DNA of 64,000 nt from GCA-2746605 sp963704835 (GCA_963704835.1 CAVPHW010000011.1:1-64000); one strand, 5' to 3'. Positions 38,369-48,241 are shown, numbered from the stretch's first letter. Notes: generated from the letters alone by a model not told the origin. Made by a program: numbers and translations.

Positions 38369-40277
38369 TTATAAACTTACCTCAAATCCTAAATAACCAG
38401 CTCTACCAAGTGTACCGTAGAACAATATATTTTCATACTCTTTATTAAGTAAATTTTCAACTCTACCAAAAACTCGCAGATAATTTGTGGCTTGGTATGA
38501 ACCTGTTAAATTAACTAAAGTATATTCTTCTAACGCAACTATTGAAGAAGGGAATGTAGAAAAATTATTGTCAAATCTTTCACCCAAATGGCTAACTGAT
38601 ACACCAAAATTTAAAGAGTTGTCAAATTTATAATTCACATTTACAGCAAACTGATTTTTAGGTCTTCTAATTAATTGTTCATCTTCAAGTTCGGGTGTGC
38701 TAATATCATTTGTGCTGTTATAAGTATAGTGTGCATTTATGTTTAATCCTTCAACGTCATAAATTTGCAATGTTGTTTCAACTCCATTTGATTTTGCTTT
38801 ATTAATATTTATTGTTCTAAAGTTTTCATCATAACCTAACATATCCTCAAAATCTATATTAAAGTAAGTTAATCCGACTGAAACTTTATTGCTAAATAAA
38901 TACTGTTCAAATCCTAAATCCCAACCACTACTTTTTTCCGGTTTAAGATTTATGTTACCGTAAAATGGTGCAAACAAATTAAATAGGGAAGGAGCCTTAA
39001 ATCCGGTTCCAAAAGTACCTTTAAGCTTTGTACTTGTTGAAGAAATAAAATACATGGGTGCAATTCTAAAAGTTGAAACTGAGCCAAACTTTTCGTTGCT
39101 ATCAAATCTATAACCAATAGTTGATGAAAAATTATTAATTGAAATGATATCTTGAAGATAAACTCCGGTTGTAGTTATGCTTTCTTTTGGGAAATTGCTA
39201 TTGAAAGGTCCGAAATCACTTACTGAACGATAATTAGAATTTGCTTGATCTGTTTTTGTATCAATCCCAATTGTAATAATATTGTTCTTTATTAATTTTA
39301 AATTATTCTGCCAATTTAAAGAAGTTCTTCTACCATCATACAAACTGTTTGAAGAAGTTGTTGGTCTAGCTTGATCAACTTTATCATTAGTAGTTGTTAA
39401 ACTTTTGAAGTAAGAACTTCTTACTGAACTTTCCCATTTCCCATCAAAAAAGGTGGAGTTTATACGTGCATTAAAAATATGACTTTCAAAATCTGATATA
39501 AAATTGGGATCGTCTCCACCAAAACTACTTTGGTCTAAATCCGTTTTTGTATCAGCATATTTATAAGATAAGCTCATATCAATTGAGTTAGTGAATTCAT
39601 AACCCAACTTTAAGAATCCGGAATTGTTCTCAAAACCATCATTCTCAAAATCACTACCTTTTATTGATGATACAGCATCCGTTTGAATTCTTGAAAAATT
39701 AGCCAGATAACTTAATCCATTTGTTGCTCCATTGGCAGAAATATTTCCATTATAAAAACTGTTCGATCCACCTTCTCCTTTAAGAGTAATACTTGGTGAA
39801 CCATTTCCGGTTTTAGTTAAAATGTTTATAATTCCAGCAACTGCCTCTGATCCGTACAAAGTACTTTGTGGACCTCTAACAATTTCAATCCTTTCTATGT
39901 CAGAAACTTGCAGAGATGAAAAATCAAAAGCACTGTTTGCTGAAGACGGATCATTTACTTCAACATTATCTACAAGGACTAAAACAAAATTTGAGTTGGC
40001 ACCTCTCATAAATACTGAGGATAATTTTCCAGTTGCTCCTTGCTGAACTACAGATAAACCCGGAACATTCTTTTAAAGCATCAACAACGGTATTAAATTG
40101 ATTTTGTTTTATATCCTCCGAAGTTATAACAGAAACAGAGCTTGCTGTATTGAAAAGGCTGGTTTCGTACTTGTTTGCCGAAACGATAATTTCCCTTAGC
40201 TCTTTATTAATTGGTTCGGTTTGTGAATAAATAAGTGAAGAAAAGAAAAGTGTAAAAATTAGAAAAAATTTGTTCAT
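38369..40277 (-). pseudogene. btuB: TonB-dependent receptor, BtuB-like, one frameshift
   Basis: Outer-membrane gated channel with signal peptide (FLIFTLFFSSLIYSQ), a TonB-box/plug region (EIIVSANKYETSLFN, RGPQSTLYGSEAVAGIIN) and a 22-strand type barrel ending YLGFEVSL. The frame breaks near 40073, where one extra G separates VVDALK from NVPGLSVVQQGATGK; removing it gives 636 codons, close to BtuB length (about 600). The cobalamin riboswitch directly upstream shows that the ligand is very probably vitamin B12 or a corrinoid. The barrel gene is otherwise undamaged. Confidence 0.9.
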
Positions 40278-40279
40278 TG

Positions 40280-40310
40280 AAGTTACTCCTTAAAAATAGG
40301 TTTGTAACTT
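40280..40310 (-). promoter_or_regulatory. RBS-sequestering hairpin of the cobalamin riboswitch
   Basis: In the minus-strand RNA AAGTTAC (40310-40304) pairs with GTAACTT (40286-40280), plus CCT/AGG inside. This buries AGGAG just before ATG 40277. An upstream segment, CTTCGAGGG (40369-40361), can instead pair with CCTTCGAAG (40316-40308), which overlaps the first arm, so the two foldings exclude each other. This is a translational on/off switch. Confidence 0.65.
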
Positions 40311-40384
40311 CGAAGGATTTGAGTAAAAATAGTACAGAAATAAACTGCAGCTTAACCTCGCCCTCGAAGGTAAATTAGTTAAAA

Positions 40385-40536
40385 TTCCTGGTAGGTCTCC
40401 TGGCTTTGAACTTCTTTTAACACCTTCCCATCCAACATTAAAGGACAGTGGTAAATTATTAAAAGGCTTTTCCGTTCATTACAGTTGCGGGGCAGCATCG
40501 GATTTTAACCGATTTCCCTTTTATGCTAAATGCACC
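40385..40536 (-). ncRNA. Cobalamin riboswitch (AdoCbl type)
   Basis: The minus strand carries the class-defining B12-box core GCTGCCCCGCAACTGTAA (about 40498-40480) and the downstream elements GGATGGGAAGGTG and AAGCCAGGAGACCTACC, with the opening segment GGTGCA at 40536. The order and spacing match the cobalamin aptamer family. It ends about 110 bases before the BtuB-like receptor start, leaving room for the expression platform. When B12 is plentiful, receptor translation should be shut off. Confidence 0.93.
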
Positions 40537-40548
40537 AAAAATTATTTA

Positions 40549-40580
40549 CAAAAGTTAGTTAAGTTGGAATGATTATCAAA
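40549..40580 (-). promoter_or_regulatory. Candidate Bacteroidota-type promoter for the riboswitch RNA
   Basis: On the minus strand TTTG (40580-40577), a 19-base spacer and TAACTTTTG (40557-40549) resemble the Bacteroidota -33 TTTG / -7 TAnnTTTG promoter. Transcription would start just before the riboswitch at 40536. Confidence 0.45.
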
Positions 40581-40592
40581 GAATAATTTTAA

Positions 40593-41522
40593 TTAGGCGG
40601 CGTTTCTTTTGGATTCAATGAAGTCAATTAATTGATTAAAACTTGCTTTTTCATCAGCATCTAATTTATTAGAAATACTATCAAATGCAATCATTAACCA
40701 ACGGGTGTTAAGTAGTTTTACAACATCCGGAGTATCTATTTGTTTATCTTCATCTAATAACAGATTTTGATCTACGATCCTTGTGACTATCCCCGACAAA
40801 TATATAGCTGCTTTCAAATTCAAAATGTTTTCAAGCTTAGTATTGTTTGCAATTTTTATTAGGTTATGATAAAGATCTTCGCTTTCTGTTGATAGAGATA
40901 TTGCCGATTCTCCGGCTTTTGTCATTTCCTCACGTTTTTGAAACAATTTTAAGTCCGAATCGGTTGCAATATCCAAAAGTTCATCTATCACATTTTGTTT
41001 ATTGGAAATATTTTCTTCAACATCTTTTAAAAGATTATCAATTGCAATAAACGTTGTCTCACTAAGAATATTCTTTGCTTTAGATATTATTTCTCCACTT
41101 GAGCCAATACCACCTTTTGCTTCCTTGGCAACTTCTTTTATTCTTCCTTCTCTGCAAAGAATTTCAAGTTCTTCAAAACTTATTTGTTTAGTCTGAAGGC
41201 TTAGTTCTTTCCATCCACGAGATCTTAATTTTTGTTTTTTATGCTCTACCTTATCTTCTACATATTTAGTTGTAGATTTATCCTTCGTCATTATTTGAAC
41301 ATCATTGTAGGCTAATTTTTCTAAAATGGTTGCATAAAACTCTTTTCTAACCTTAAAAGATATAAGTACTTCTTCCCCAATTATTCCGGTACTATATTTA
41401 AAAGCTGCAAAATTTTTAAATCTATCCTTCATAAAGTCCAGTATGGATTTTATTACTACTTGATCTTTTTCTTTGATCAATAATGTAATTGATTTTAAAT
41501 CATCAAAATTATTAAAGGACAT
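40593..41522 (-). CDS. Hypothetical protein in the MCP-CheW operon
   Basis: The 309-residue soluble protein begins MSFNNFDDLKSITLLIKEKD. The first 85 residues look like a small alpha/beta domain, the rest is helical (EELEILCREGRIKEVAKEA, KKQKLRSRGWKE), with no motif I recognise. It is the third gene of an operon with a methyl-accepting chemotaxis protein and a CheW, starting 20 bases after the CheW stop. A function in chemotaxis signalling or array assembly is an inference from position alone. It has no transmembrane segment. Confidence 0.7.
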   Translation of the reverse strand: MSFNNFDDLKSITLLIKEKDQVVIKSILDFMKDRFKNFAAFKYSTGIIGEEVLISFKVRKEFYATILEKLAYNDVQIMTKDKSTTKYVEDKVEHKKQKLRSRGWKELSLQTKQISFEELEILCREGRIKEVAKEAKGGIGSSGEIISKAKNILSETTFIAIDNLLKDVEENISNKQNVIDELLDIATDSDLKLFQKREEMTKAGESAISLSTESEDLYHNLIKIANNTKLENILNLKAAIYLSGIVTRIVDQNLLLDEDKQIDTPDVVKLLNTRWLMIAFDSISNKLDADEKASFNQLIDFIESKRNAA

Positions 41523-41542
41523 CAGATTTTAATTGCTCCAGT

Positions 41543-42019
41543 TTATTTTAGTGATTCTTTTTCGGAAGTTGATAATACCCTTGTTAAATCAAGTAAAATC
41601 AGCAATCTATCTTCCAATTTTGCAATTGCTGTAACATAATCGGAACCCACGCCAGCAACAATATCCGGTGGCAGCTCTGTTATACTTTTAGGTATCCTAA
41701 GAACTTCTTTTACCTCATCAACTATAAATCCAATTGTTTTATCGTCAACATCAACCACAATTATTCTGGTATCAGAATCATATTTTTTTACTTCAAGACC
41801 AAGTCTTGTTCTTAAACTAAGTACTGGAATTATTCTACCTCTTAAATTTACAACACCTTCCACAAAATGTGGAGTATTAGGTACAACTGTTAATTCCATC
41901 ATTTTGTTTATTTCTTGCACTCGTAAGATATCAACTCCAAACTCAGCAGAACCAATTTTGAAACTTACTAATTGAAGCAATTCCTCTAATATGATTGTTG
42001 GGCTAATTTCAGCTTCCAT
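41543..42019 (-). CDS. cheW: CheW-like chemotaxis coupling protein
   Basis: The 158-residue protein is a single CheW domain: LVSFKIGSAEFGVDILRVQE, NTPHFVEGVVNLRGRIIPVL, LRTRLGLE, RIIVVDVDDKTIGFIVDEVK and LLILLDLTRVL. CheW bridges chemoreceptors and the CheA kinase. It lies 40 bases after the MCP stop and just before a gene of unknown function. No cheA, cheY, cheR or cheB is present in the window, so the partner kinase must be elsewhere. Confidence 0.93.
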   Translation of the reverse strand: MEAEISPTIILEELLQLVSFKIGSAEFGVDILRVQEINKMMELTVVPNTPHFVEGVVNLRGRIIPVLSLRTRLGLEVKKYDSDTRIIVVDVDDKTIGFIVDEVKEVLRIPKSITELPPDIVAGVGSDYVTAIAKLEDRLLILLDLTRVLSTSEKESLK

Positions 42020-42058
42020 GTCTAGTACCTTATTTCTTTTGATTCGTTTTAAAAAAGT

Positions 42059-43612
42059 TTAATAATTTAATTCTACCAGCTCATTCTCTTTTGTATTTGT
42101 CGGGCTATGCTCTTCAGCCATGTTTTGTTTTGATAGTATAAACTGACCTATTAAAGTCTGCGTATTTGCTGCCATTTGATATAACATTTCTGTTGAACTA
42201 GCAACTTGTTCAGCACCAACAGAAGATTCTGATGTTACATTATTTATTATTTCAATATTGCTACGGATCTGCATAGCCGCTTTAGACTGTTGTTCACTTG
42301 CGGTTGCAACTTGGCTAATGTTATCTACCACTTTATTTGTGGATTCTAAAATTCTAGCCATAGTTTCGCCGGCTTTTTCAGCTAAAACTTTTCCTTTTTT
42401 AACTTCTTTATTTCCGTTACTTATTGATTCAACAACTTTATTTGTATCACTCTGAATATGCTTAATCATAGTGGCAATTTCACTGGTTGCAGTTGAAGTT
42501 CTTTCAGCTAGTTTTCTTACTTCATCTGCAACAACTGCAAAACCTCTTCCATGTTCACCGGCTCTTGCGGCTTCAATTGCTGCATTTAGTGCTAATAGAT
42601 TTGTTTGATCAGCAATTCCATGAATTACTTTAATTATTTCGCTAATTTGGCTGCTATTTTTTCCTAATTCACCGACACTATTTGCAGCATGAGATACTAC
42701 CTGTTCAATTTTTTCTATGCCTTTTATTGTATCATTAATTATTTCGCCGCCCTCTTGTGCAATTGTACCTGCTTCAATTGCAGATCTTGCAGCAGAACCT
42801 GTATTTTCTGTTGTTGCATGGATAGTCTGAGTCATTTGTTCAATTGCACTTACTATTTCCATTATTTGTGAACTTTGTTCTAGGGATCCTGCCGCAAATT
42901 CTTCTGAACTTGTAGCAATTTGCATACTTACACTTGCGGTAGAATCAATTGCGGTAGAAACTTCCGACATAATTTGCCTAATTCTTGTAACTGCGTTATT
43001 AAATCCATTAAAAAGATTTGAAATATCATCATTCCGATGTGCATGGGATACTGAAATAGTCAAATCACCATTTGCAAAATTATCTATTGCACCCAGCATT
43101 TTCCTAGTGCAGCCAGCCAAATAGCTATTTTGTTCATCAGATTCTAATATCGCCATTTCAACCTTCTTTTGAACCAAGTTTTTTTCTTCACTTAACTCTA
43201 GATTAGATTTTTGTACTTGTTCTAACAAATGGTTGAAAGATTCTACCAACTCTTTAAACTCATATTTGAATGAATTCTTAATTTTATTGTTTATTCCACT
43301 ATTTTGAAGCTCTGCGGTTGCTTCTTCTATTTTTTCAATGGGTAATATGATATTCTTTTTAATGAAGTTTAATGTTAAGCCAATTAATAATACCCCTAGA
43401 ATTGATCCAAAACCAAGAGTATAAACTGTAATTCCAATTTTTCCAATAACAAATGCATCCATTATACAAGCCAGGATTAGGGTTGAGACATAAAAGAATA
43501 GTTTAAACATTAGTCCCTTACCCCAAATAACCCTTACCGCAATTACAAGTGAACCCAACACAATTGTTGCCACAGCAAAGAATATTAAGGTTTCTTTGTA
43601 AAAATCTTCCAT
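42059..43612 (-). CDS. Methyl-accepting chemotaxis protein
   Basis: The 517-residue receptor has two N-terminal membrane helices (residues about 7-30 and 38-66) with almost no periplasmic part between them, so it should sense membrane or cytosolic signals. HAMP-like regions follow (IEEATAELQNSGINNKIKN and ANGDLTISVSHA), then a long coiled coil with the signalling tip ADQTNLLALNAAIEAARAGE and GRGFAVVADEVRKLAERT. It leads the operon with cheW. The short sensory region and the double HAMP distinguish it from classic periplasmic sensors. Confidence 0.93.
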   Translation of the reverse strand: MEDFYKETLIFFAVATIVLGSLVIAVRVIWGKGLMFKLFFYVSTLILACIMDAFVIGKIGITVYTLGFGSILGVLLIGLTLNFIKKNIILPIEKIEEATAELQNSGINNKIKNSFKYEFKELVESFNHLLEQVQKSNLELSEEKNLVQKKVEMAILESDEQNSYLAGCTRKMLGAIDNFANGDLTISVSHAHRNDDISNLFNGFNNAVTRIRQIMSEVSTAIDSTASVSMQIATSSEEFAAGSLEQSSQIMEIVSAIEQMTQTIHATTENTGSAARSAIEAGTIAQEGGEIINDTIKGIEKIEQVVSHAANSVGELGKNSSQISEIIKVIHGIADQTNLLALNAAIEAARAGEHGRGFAVVADEVRKLAERTSTATSEIATMIKHIQSDTNKVVESISNGNKEVKKGKVLAEKAGETMARILESTNKVVDNISQVATASEQQSKAAMQIRSNIEIINNVTSESSVGAEQVASSTEMLYQMAANTQTLIGQFILSKQNMAEEHSPTNTKENELVELNY

Positions 43613-43877
43613 TTAATCACCCAATTATTTCTGTTTAATCTTAAATAAATGCAAACGAACTGTTTAATATTTGTTACTATATTATTGTCCTGGATATTAT
43701 CGCAAAAAAGATTGCATGGTTTAGAACCTAAAGAGGTAATTTTATTTGATAATTACTTATATTAAATTATTTTTATACTATAAAATATATATTAGGGTCT
43801 GATTTGAGGTTTTTCTTTAAACTAACTAACACAAACAAAATTTTTAATCAATTCAATCTGTTTTTAGGAGGTAATTA

Positions 43878-44549
43878 ATGAGCTGGCTCTTTGATCGCTT
43901 AAATTCTTCCATTGGTAAAAAAATCGTTATGGCAGTAACAGGTTTATCGTTGATCCTTTTTCTGGTAATACATCTAGCAAATAATTTACTTTTATTTGTG
44001 GGACCAGAAATATTCAATGAGAATGTTGAACGCCTAGAAGCCATAAAGCCACTGGTAAGAGTTATAGAACTTGTATTGTTGCTTGTATTTGTTTTACACA
44101 TTTATAATGCAATAAAATTATATTTCGAGAATAAAAAGGCAAATCCTAACAAATATGCAATCAACGTAGCATCTAAGAACAGTACATTTTATTCTAGGTT
44201 TATGACTGTTACCGGCGTAATTATCTTGGTTTTTTTAATTTTCCATTTAGGAACATTCTGGAGAGAATTCAATTTTGGTGTTCATAATCCAAGTGATCCT
44301 TACCCATTTTATTCAATAGTTCAAGTCTCATTTTCAAATCCTGTTATTTCTATTTTTTATATCATCGCAATGTTGGTATTGGGGTTTCATCTTAACCATG
44401 CCTTTCAAAGTGCATTTCAAACCTTAGGCTTAACACATAAAAAATATACACCGTTTCTTGAAAAGCTGGGAACTCTTATTGCAATAATTATGACGGTTGG
44501 CTTTTCTTCAATACCCATATTCTTTTATTTTTCATCGGGAGGTATGTGA
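43878..44549 (+). CDS. sdhC: Succinate dehydrogenase cytochrome b subunit
   Basis: The 223-residue membrane protein belongs to the fused b558 type of Bacteroidota and B. subtilis-like succinate:quinone reductases: about five helices with heme-ligand His in LVIHLANNLLLF, VFVLHIYNAIKL, LIFHLGTFW and LGFHLNHAFQ. It anchors SdhA/SdhB to the membrane and passes electrons to quinone. It begins the sdhCAB operon behind an AGGAGG site, and its stop overlaps the next start by one base. Confidence 0.93.
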   Translation: MSWLFDRLNSSIGKKIVMAVTGLSLILFLVIHLANNLLLFVGPEIFNENVERLEAIKPLVRVIELVLLLVFVLHIYNAIKLYFENKKANPNKYAINVASKNSTFYSRFMTVTGVIILVFLIFHLGTFWREFNFGVHNPSDPYPFYSIVQVSFSNPVISIFYIIAMLVLGFHLNHAFQSAFQTLGLTHKKYTPFLEKLGTLIAIIMTVGFSSIPIFFYFSSGGM

Positions 44550-46459
44550 TGATTAAATTAGATGCAAAAGTGCCAGAAGGCTCCGTTTCTGAAAAATGGA
44601 CTAATCATAAATTTAACATGAAGCTTGTTAATCCAGCTAATAAAAGAAAATTTGATGTTATTGTTGTTGGAACAGGTCTAGCTGGAGCAGGTGCAGCAGC
44701 TACTTTGGGAGAACTGGGATATAAAGTTAAAGCATTTACTTACCACGATTCTAGTAGAAGAGCTCATTCAATTGCGGCTCAAGGTGGAATAAACGCCGCC
44801 AAAAATTACCAAAACGATGGCGACTCAATCTATAGACTTTTTTATGATACAGTTAAAGGCGGTGATTTTAGATCTCGTGAAGCAAATGTTCATAGATTAG
44901 CCGAAGTAAGTAATAATATAATTGACCAGTGTGTTGCACAAGGTGTTCCTTTTGCAAGAGAATATGGCGGAACTTTGGCTAATAGGTCATTTGGAGGTGC
45001 ACAAGTTTCTAGAACTTTCTATGCAAGAGGAGAGACAGGTCAGCAGCTACTTCTTGGAGCTTACAGTTCATTAAACAGACAAATTAAATTAGGCAATGTA
45101 GAAATGTTTCATAGAAGGGAAATGCTTGATTTAGTCCTTGTTGATGGAGTTGCTAAAGGTATTGTTGTGAGAAATCTTCTTAACGGAGAAACCGAAAGTT
45201 ACTCAGCCCAGGCTGTTGTTTTAGCTACTGGAGGATATTCGAATGTATTCTTTCTCTCAACTAGTGCAATGAATTCTAATGTAACTGCAGCATGGAGAGC
45301 TCATAAAAAAGGTGCCGCTTTTGCCAATCCGTGCTTTACACAAATTCATCCAACATGTTTGCCGCAGCATGGTGAAGGGCAATCGAAATTAGTTTTAATG
45401 AGTGAAAGTTTAAGAAATGATGGAAGAATTTGGGTTCCAAATATTGTTGGTGAAAAAAGAGGTCCAAATGAAATTCCAGAAAACGAAAGAGATTATTATC
45501 TAGAAAGAAGATATCCTGCCTTTGGAAACTTGGCACCAAGAGATATTTCATCTCGTAGTGCTAAATATGCATGTGACGAAGGAAAAGGTATTGATGGTGG
45601 TCGGGCTGTTTTTCTAGATTTTGCCGATGCAATTAAGCGAATTGGGGAAGAAGCGGTAAAAGAAAAATATGGCAACCTATTTGAAATGTATCAAAATATA
45701 ACCGGTGAAAATCCATATAAAGTACCAATGCAAATATATCCGGCTCCTCATTATACAATGGGCGGGTTATGGGTTGATTATAATTTGATGAGCAATATTC
45801 CCGGGTTATTTGTTGCCGGGGAAGCAAACTTCTCAGATCACGGAGCTAACAGATTAGGTGCAAGTGCACTAATGCAAGGTTTGGCAGATGGCTATTTTGT
45901 AATTCCTTACACAATTGGGAATTACTTTGGAGCAGAAAAACCTGTTAAAGCAGATGTAAAATGTAAGGAATTTAAAGAAGTAGAAGAATCTGTTAAAGAG
46001 AGTACAAACAAATTATTGTCAATAAAGGGTAAACAAACAGTTGATGACATTCATAGAAAACTTGGTGATTTACTTATTGATAAAGTTGGAATGTCTAGAG
46101 ATGATAATGGTCTAAAAAAGGTTATCAAAGACATAAGTAGTCTGAGAGATGAATTCTGGAAAGATGTAAAAGTGGTTGGGAAAGGTGAGGAGTTTAATCA
46201 AAACTTAGAAAGAGCCGGAAGAGTTGCTGATTACTTAGAACTTGGCGAACTTATGGCTATTGATGCTTTAGATAGAGATGAATCATGCGGTGCTCATTTT
46301 CGTGAGGAACACCAGACTGCCGATGGCGAAGCTATTAGAAATGATGACGATTATGCTTATGTTTCTGCCTGGGAATATGAAAAAGCTGGTCAATGGAAAT
46401 TACATAAGGAAAACTTGGAATTTGAATATGTTAAATTAGCAACAAGGAGTTACAAATAA
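44549..46459 (+). CDS. sdhA: Succinate dehydrogenase/fumarate reductase flavoprotein
   Basis: The 636-residue flavoprotein has the FAD-binding start VIVVGTGLAGAGAAATLGEL, the covalent FAD His in RRAHSIAAQGGINAAK, substrate-site HPTCLPQHGEGQ and RGPNEIPENERDYYLERRYP, and MGGLWVDYNLMSNIPGLFVA. It oxidises succinate to fumarate. An in-frame GTG precedes it, but ATG 44549 has the better GGGAGGT spacing. It overlaps sdhC and sdhB by one base each. Confidence 0.96.
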   Translation: MIKLDAKVPEGSVSEKWTNHKFNMKLVNPANKRKFDVIVVGTGLAGAGAAATLGELGYKVKAFTYHDSSRRAHSIAAQGGINAAKNYQNDGDSIYRLFYDTVKGGDFRSREANVHRLAEVSNNIIDQCVAQGVPFAREYGGTLANRSFGGAQVSRTFYARGETGQQLLLGAYSSLNRQIKLGNVEMFHRREMLDLVLVDGVAKGIVVRNLLNGETESYSAQAVVLATGGYSNVFFLSTSAMNSNVTAAWRAHKKGAAFANPCFTQIHPTCLPQHGEGQSKLVLMSESLRNDGRIWVPNIVGEKRGPNEIPENERDYYLERRYPAFGNLAPRDISSRSAKYACDEGKGIDGGRAVFLDFADAIKRIGEEAVKEKYGNLFEMYQNITGENPYKVPMQIYPAPHYTMGGLWVDYNLMSNIPGLFVAGEANFSDHGANRLGASALMQGLADGYFVIPYTIGNYFGAEKPVKADVKCKEFKEVEESVKESTNKLLSIKGKQTVDDIHRKLGDLLIDKVGMSRDDNGLKKVIKDISSLRDEFWKDVKVVGKGEEFNQNLERAGRVADYLELGELMAIDALDRDESCGAHFREEHQTADGEAIRNDDDYAYVSAWEYEKAGQWKLHKENLEFEYVKLATRSYK

Positions 46460-47214
46460 TGGGACATTCAAACATTAATTTAACATTAAAAATTTGGCGA
46501 CAAGAATCAGAAAAATCTAAAGGAAAGTTTGAAGAATTTAAAGTATCAGTTTCACCTCATTCTTCAATCTTAGAAATGCTAGATGAGTTAAACAATAGAT
46601 TAGAAAAAGAAGGTAAAACTCCAATTTCTTTTGAAAGCGACTGTAGAGAAGGAATTTGTGGAACTTGTGGATTGGTTGTTAATGGTCATCCTCATGGACC
46701 GGTGCCTAGGACTGCAACTTGCCAATTGCACATGAGAGTTTTTAAGGATGGAGATACAATTCACATTGAACCATTTAGAGCTACCGCGTTTAAAGTAATT
46801 AGAGATTTGGTGGTTGATAGAAGCGGATTTGATTTAATTCAACAAGCTGGAGGTTATATTTCTTTCAATACTGGCAGTGCACCGGACGCAAATGCAATTC
46901 TGATTTCTAAAGAAATTGCATCACTTTCTCTTGATGCTGCTGAATGTATTGGATGTGGTGCTTGTGTTGCCGCTTGCAAAAATTCCTCTGCCATGTTATT
47001 TGTCGGTGCTAAAGTTTCTCAATTTGCACTATTACCACAAGGCCAACCAGAAAGATATGAAAGAGTTGATGCTATGGTAGCCGCTATGGATGAAGCCGGT
47101 TTTGGAAGTTGTACAAATACATACGCATGCGAAGCAGAATGCCCTAAGGGAATATCTGTTTCTAATATTGCAAGAATGAATAGAGATTTTATAAAGTCAA
47201 CTTTTGCATCATAA
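46459..47214 (+). CDS. sdhB: Succinate dehydrogenase iron-sulfur subunit
   Basis: The 251-residue protein carries a plant-type [2Fe-2S] site (SDCREGICGTCGLVVNG and the later ATCQLH) and a bacterial ferredoxin half with CIGCGACVAACKNS and CTNTYACEAECPKGI for the [4Fe-4S]/[3Fe-4S] clusters. It relays electrons from SdhA to the cytochrome b subunit. Last gene of sdhCAB, followed by a terminator hairpin at 47226. Confidence 0.96.
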   Translation: MGHSNINLTLKIWRQESEKSKGKFEEFKVSVSPHSSILEMLDELNNRLEKEGKTPISFESDCREGICGTCGLVVNGHPHGPVPRTATCQLHMRVFKDGDTIHIEPFRATAFKVIRDLVVDRSGFDLIQQAGGYISFNTGSAPDANAILISKEIASLSLDAAECIGCGACVAACKNSSAMLFVGAKVSQFALLPQGQPERYERVDAMVAAMDEAGFGSCTNTYACEAECPKGISVSNIARMNRDFIKSTFAS

Positions 47215-47225
47215 TTGTTAGATGA

Positions 47226-47263
47226 TTTGGAGATGCTTTTGGGCATCTCTAAATTTTATTGAT
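47226..47263 (+). terminator. Terminator after sdhCAB
   Basis: TTTGGAGATGC (47226-47236) pairs with GCATCTCTAAA (47243-47253), with one G-T pair and a six-base loop, followed by TTTTATT. It is 12 bases after the sdhB stop. Confidence 0.7.
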
Positions 47264-47371
47264 TGCACAAAAATTTTTGTATTGTGATTTAATACACTCT
47301 AGTTTAAAAATAATTTTATTAACTTAATTTACTTATCAAACAGTATAAAGTTCATAAATGTTTTTAATCTT

Positions 47372-48241
47372 ATGGTAAAAAATCTTGTAATTTCGGTTGC
47401 TGCCCCTAAAGGCGGAGTAGGTAAAACAACTACTGCTGTTAATCTTGCGGTTGGCCTTTCATTAAAGAACAAAAAGACGCTTATTATTGATGTTGACCCA
47501 AGTGGTTACGCAAGTTCGGCATTTGGTTATTATGAAGAGAAAATTTTTGGGAATGTAATTGATTTATACAAAAGAACAAAAACCGTTCAAGAAGTTATTC
47601 ACGCCACAGAAATTCCAAAATTAGATATAATCCCATTTGAAAAAATCAATTATGATGATGAAGTAGTTTTTAATGGACTTACGGCCGATAAGAGTGTATT
47701 GAGGAATGCAATAAAATCAATTAAACATCAATATGAGTATATTATTTTAGATTGCCCACCTTTTTTATATGGTTCAACAATCAACAGCTTAGTAGCCACA
47801 GATTATTTAATTATTCCGGTAAAATCTTCAAAATTTAGCTTAGAAGCTGTGGAAAAGATGGTACAATTTGTAAAAGAAATTAAGAAATACGAAAACCCAA
47901 AATTAAAAATATATGGAATACTATTAACCATGTACGAGGCAAATACAAAAGCAGCATTCCAAATTAAAAGAGAATTGTTTAAAAAATATCCGAATTTAAT
48001 TTTTAAAACTTCTATTCCAAAAAATACCGACGTAGCAGAATCTACATTTCACAATAAACCTGTAATACTTTTTAACGAGTTGGCGAAAGCATCCCAAGCA
48101 TATCTAAATTTGGTTGATGAATTAATTGAAAAGCATGAAACCATTCAGCTGATGGGATTAGCAGGGTTTAATCATTCTGATTTTATTGAAGATGAATCTA
48201 ATCATAATCAAGATTATTCATTCCCATACATTAAAAGCTAA
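47372..48241 (+). CDS. Orphan ParA-like ATPase (copy 1)
   Basis: The 289-residue deviant-Walker ATPase has the motif KGGVGKTTTAVNLA (from residue 13), LIIDVDPSGYAS, IILDCPP and GILLTMYEANTKAA. It is a MinD/ParA/Soj-type protein that would bind ATP, dimerise and associate with nucleoid or membrane. No parB or parS-like array is beside it, so plasmid or chromosome segregation is not implied; positioning of a protein complex such as a chemoreceptor array is possible. A close paralogue lies at 61743, sharing ILLTMYE and ESTFHNKPV/I. A 40-residue acidic tail is unique to this copy. It overlaps the convergent response regulator by four bases. Confidence 0.88.
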   Translation: MVKNLVISVAAPKGGVGKTTTAVNLAVGLSLKNKKTLIIDVDPSGYASSAFGYYEEKIFGNVIDLYKRTKTVQEVIHATEIPKLDIIPFEKINYDDEVVFNGLTADKSVLRNAIKSIKHQYEYIILDCPPFLYGSTINSLVATDYLIIPVKSSKFSLEAVEKMVQFVKEIKKYENPKLKIYGILLTMYEANTKAAFQIKRELFKKYPNLIFKTSIPKNTDVAESTFHNKPVILFNELAKASQAYLNLVDELIEKHETIQLMGLAGFNHSDFIEDESNHNQDYSFPYIKS

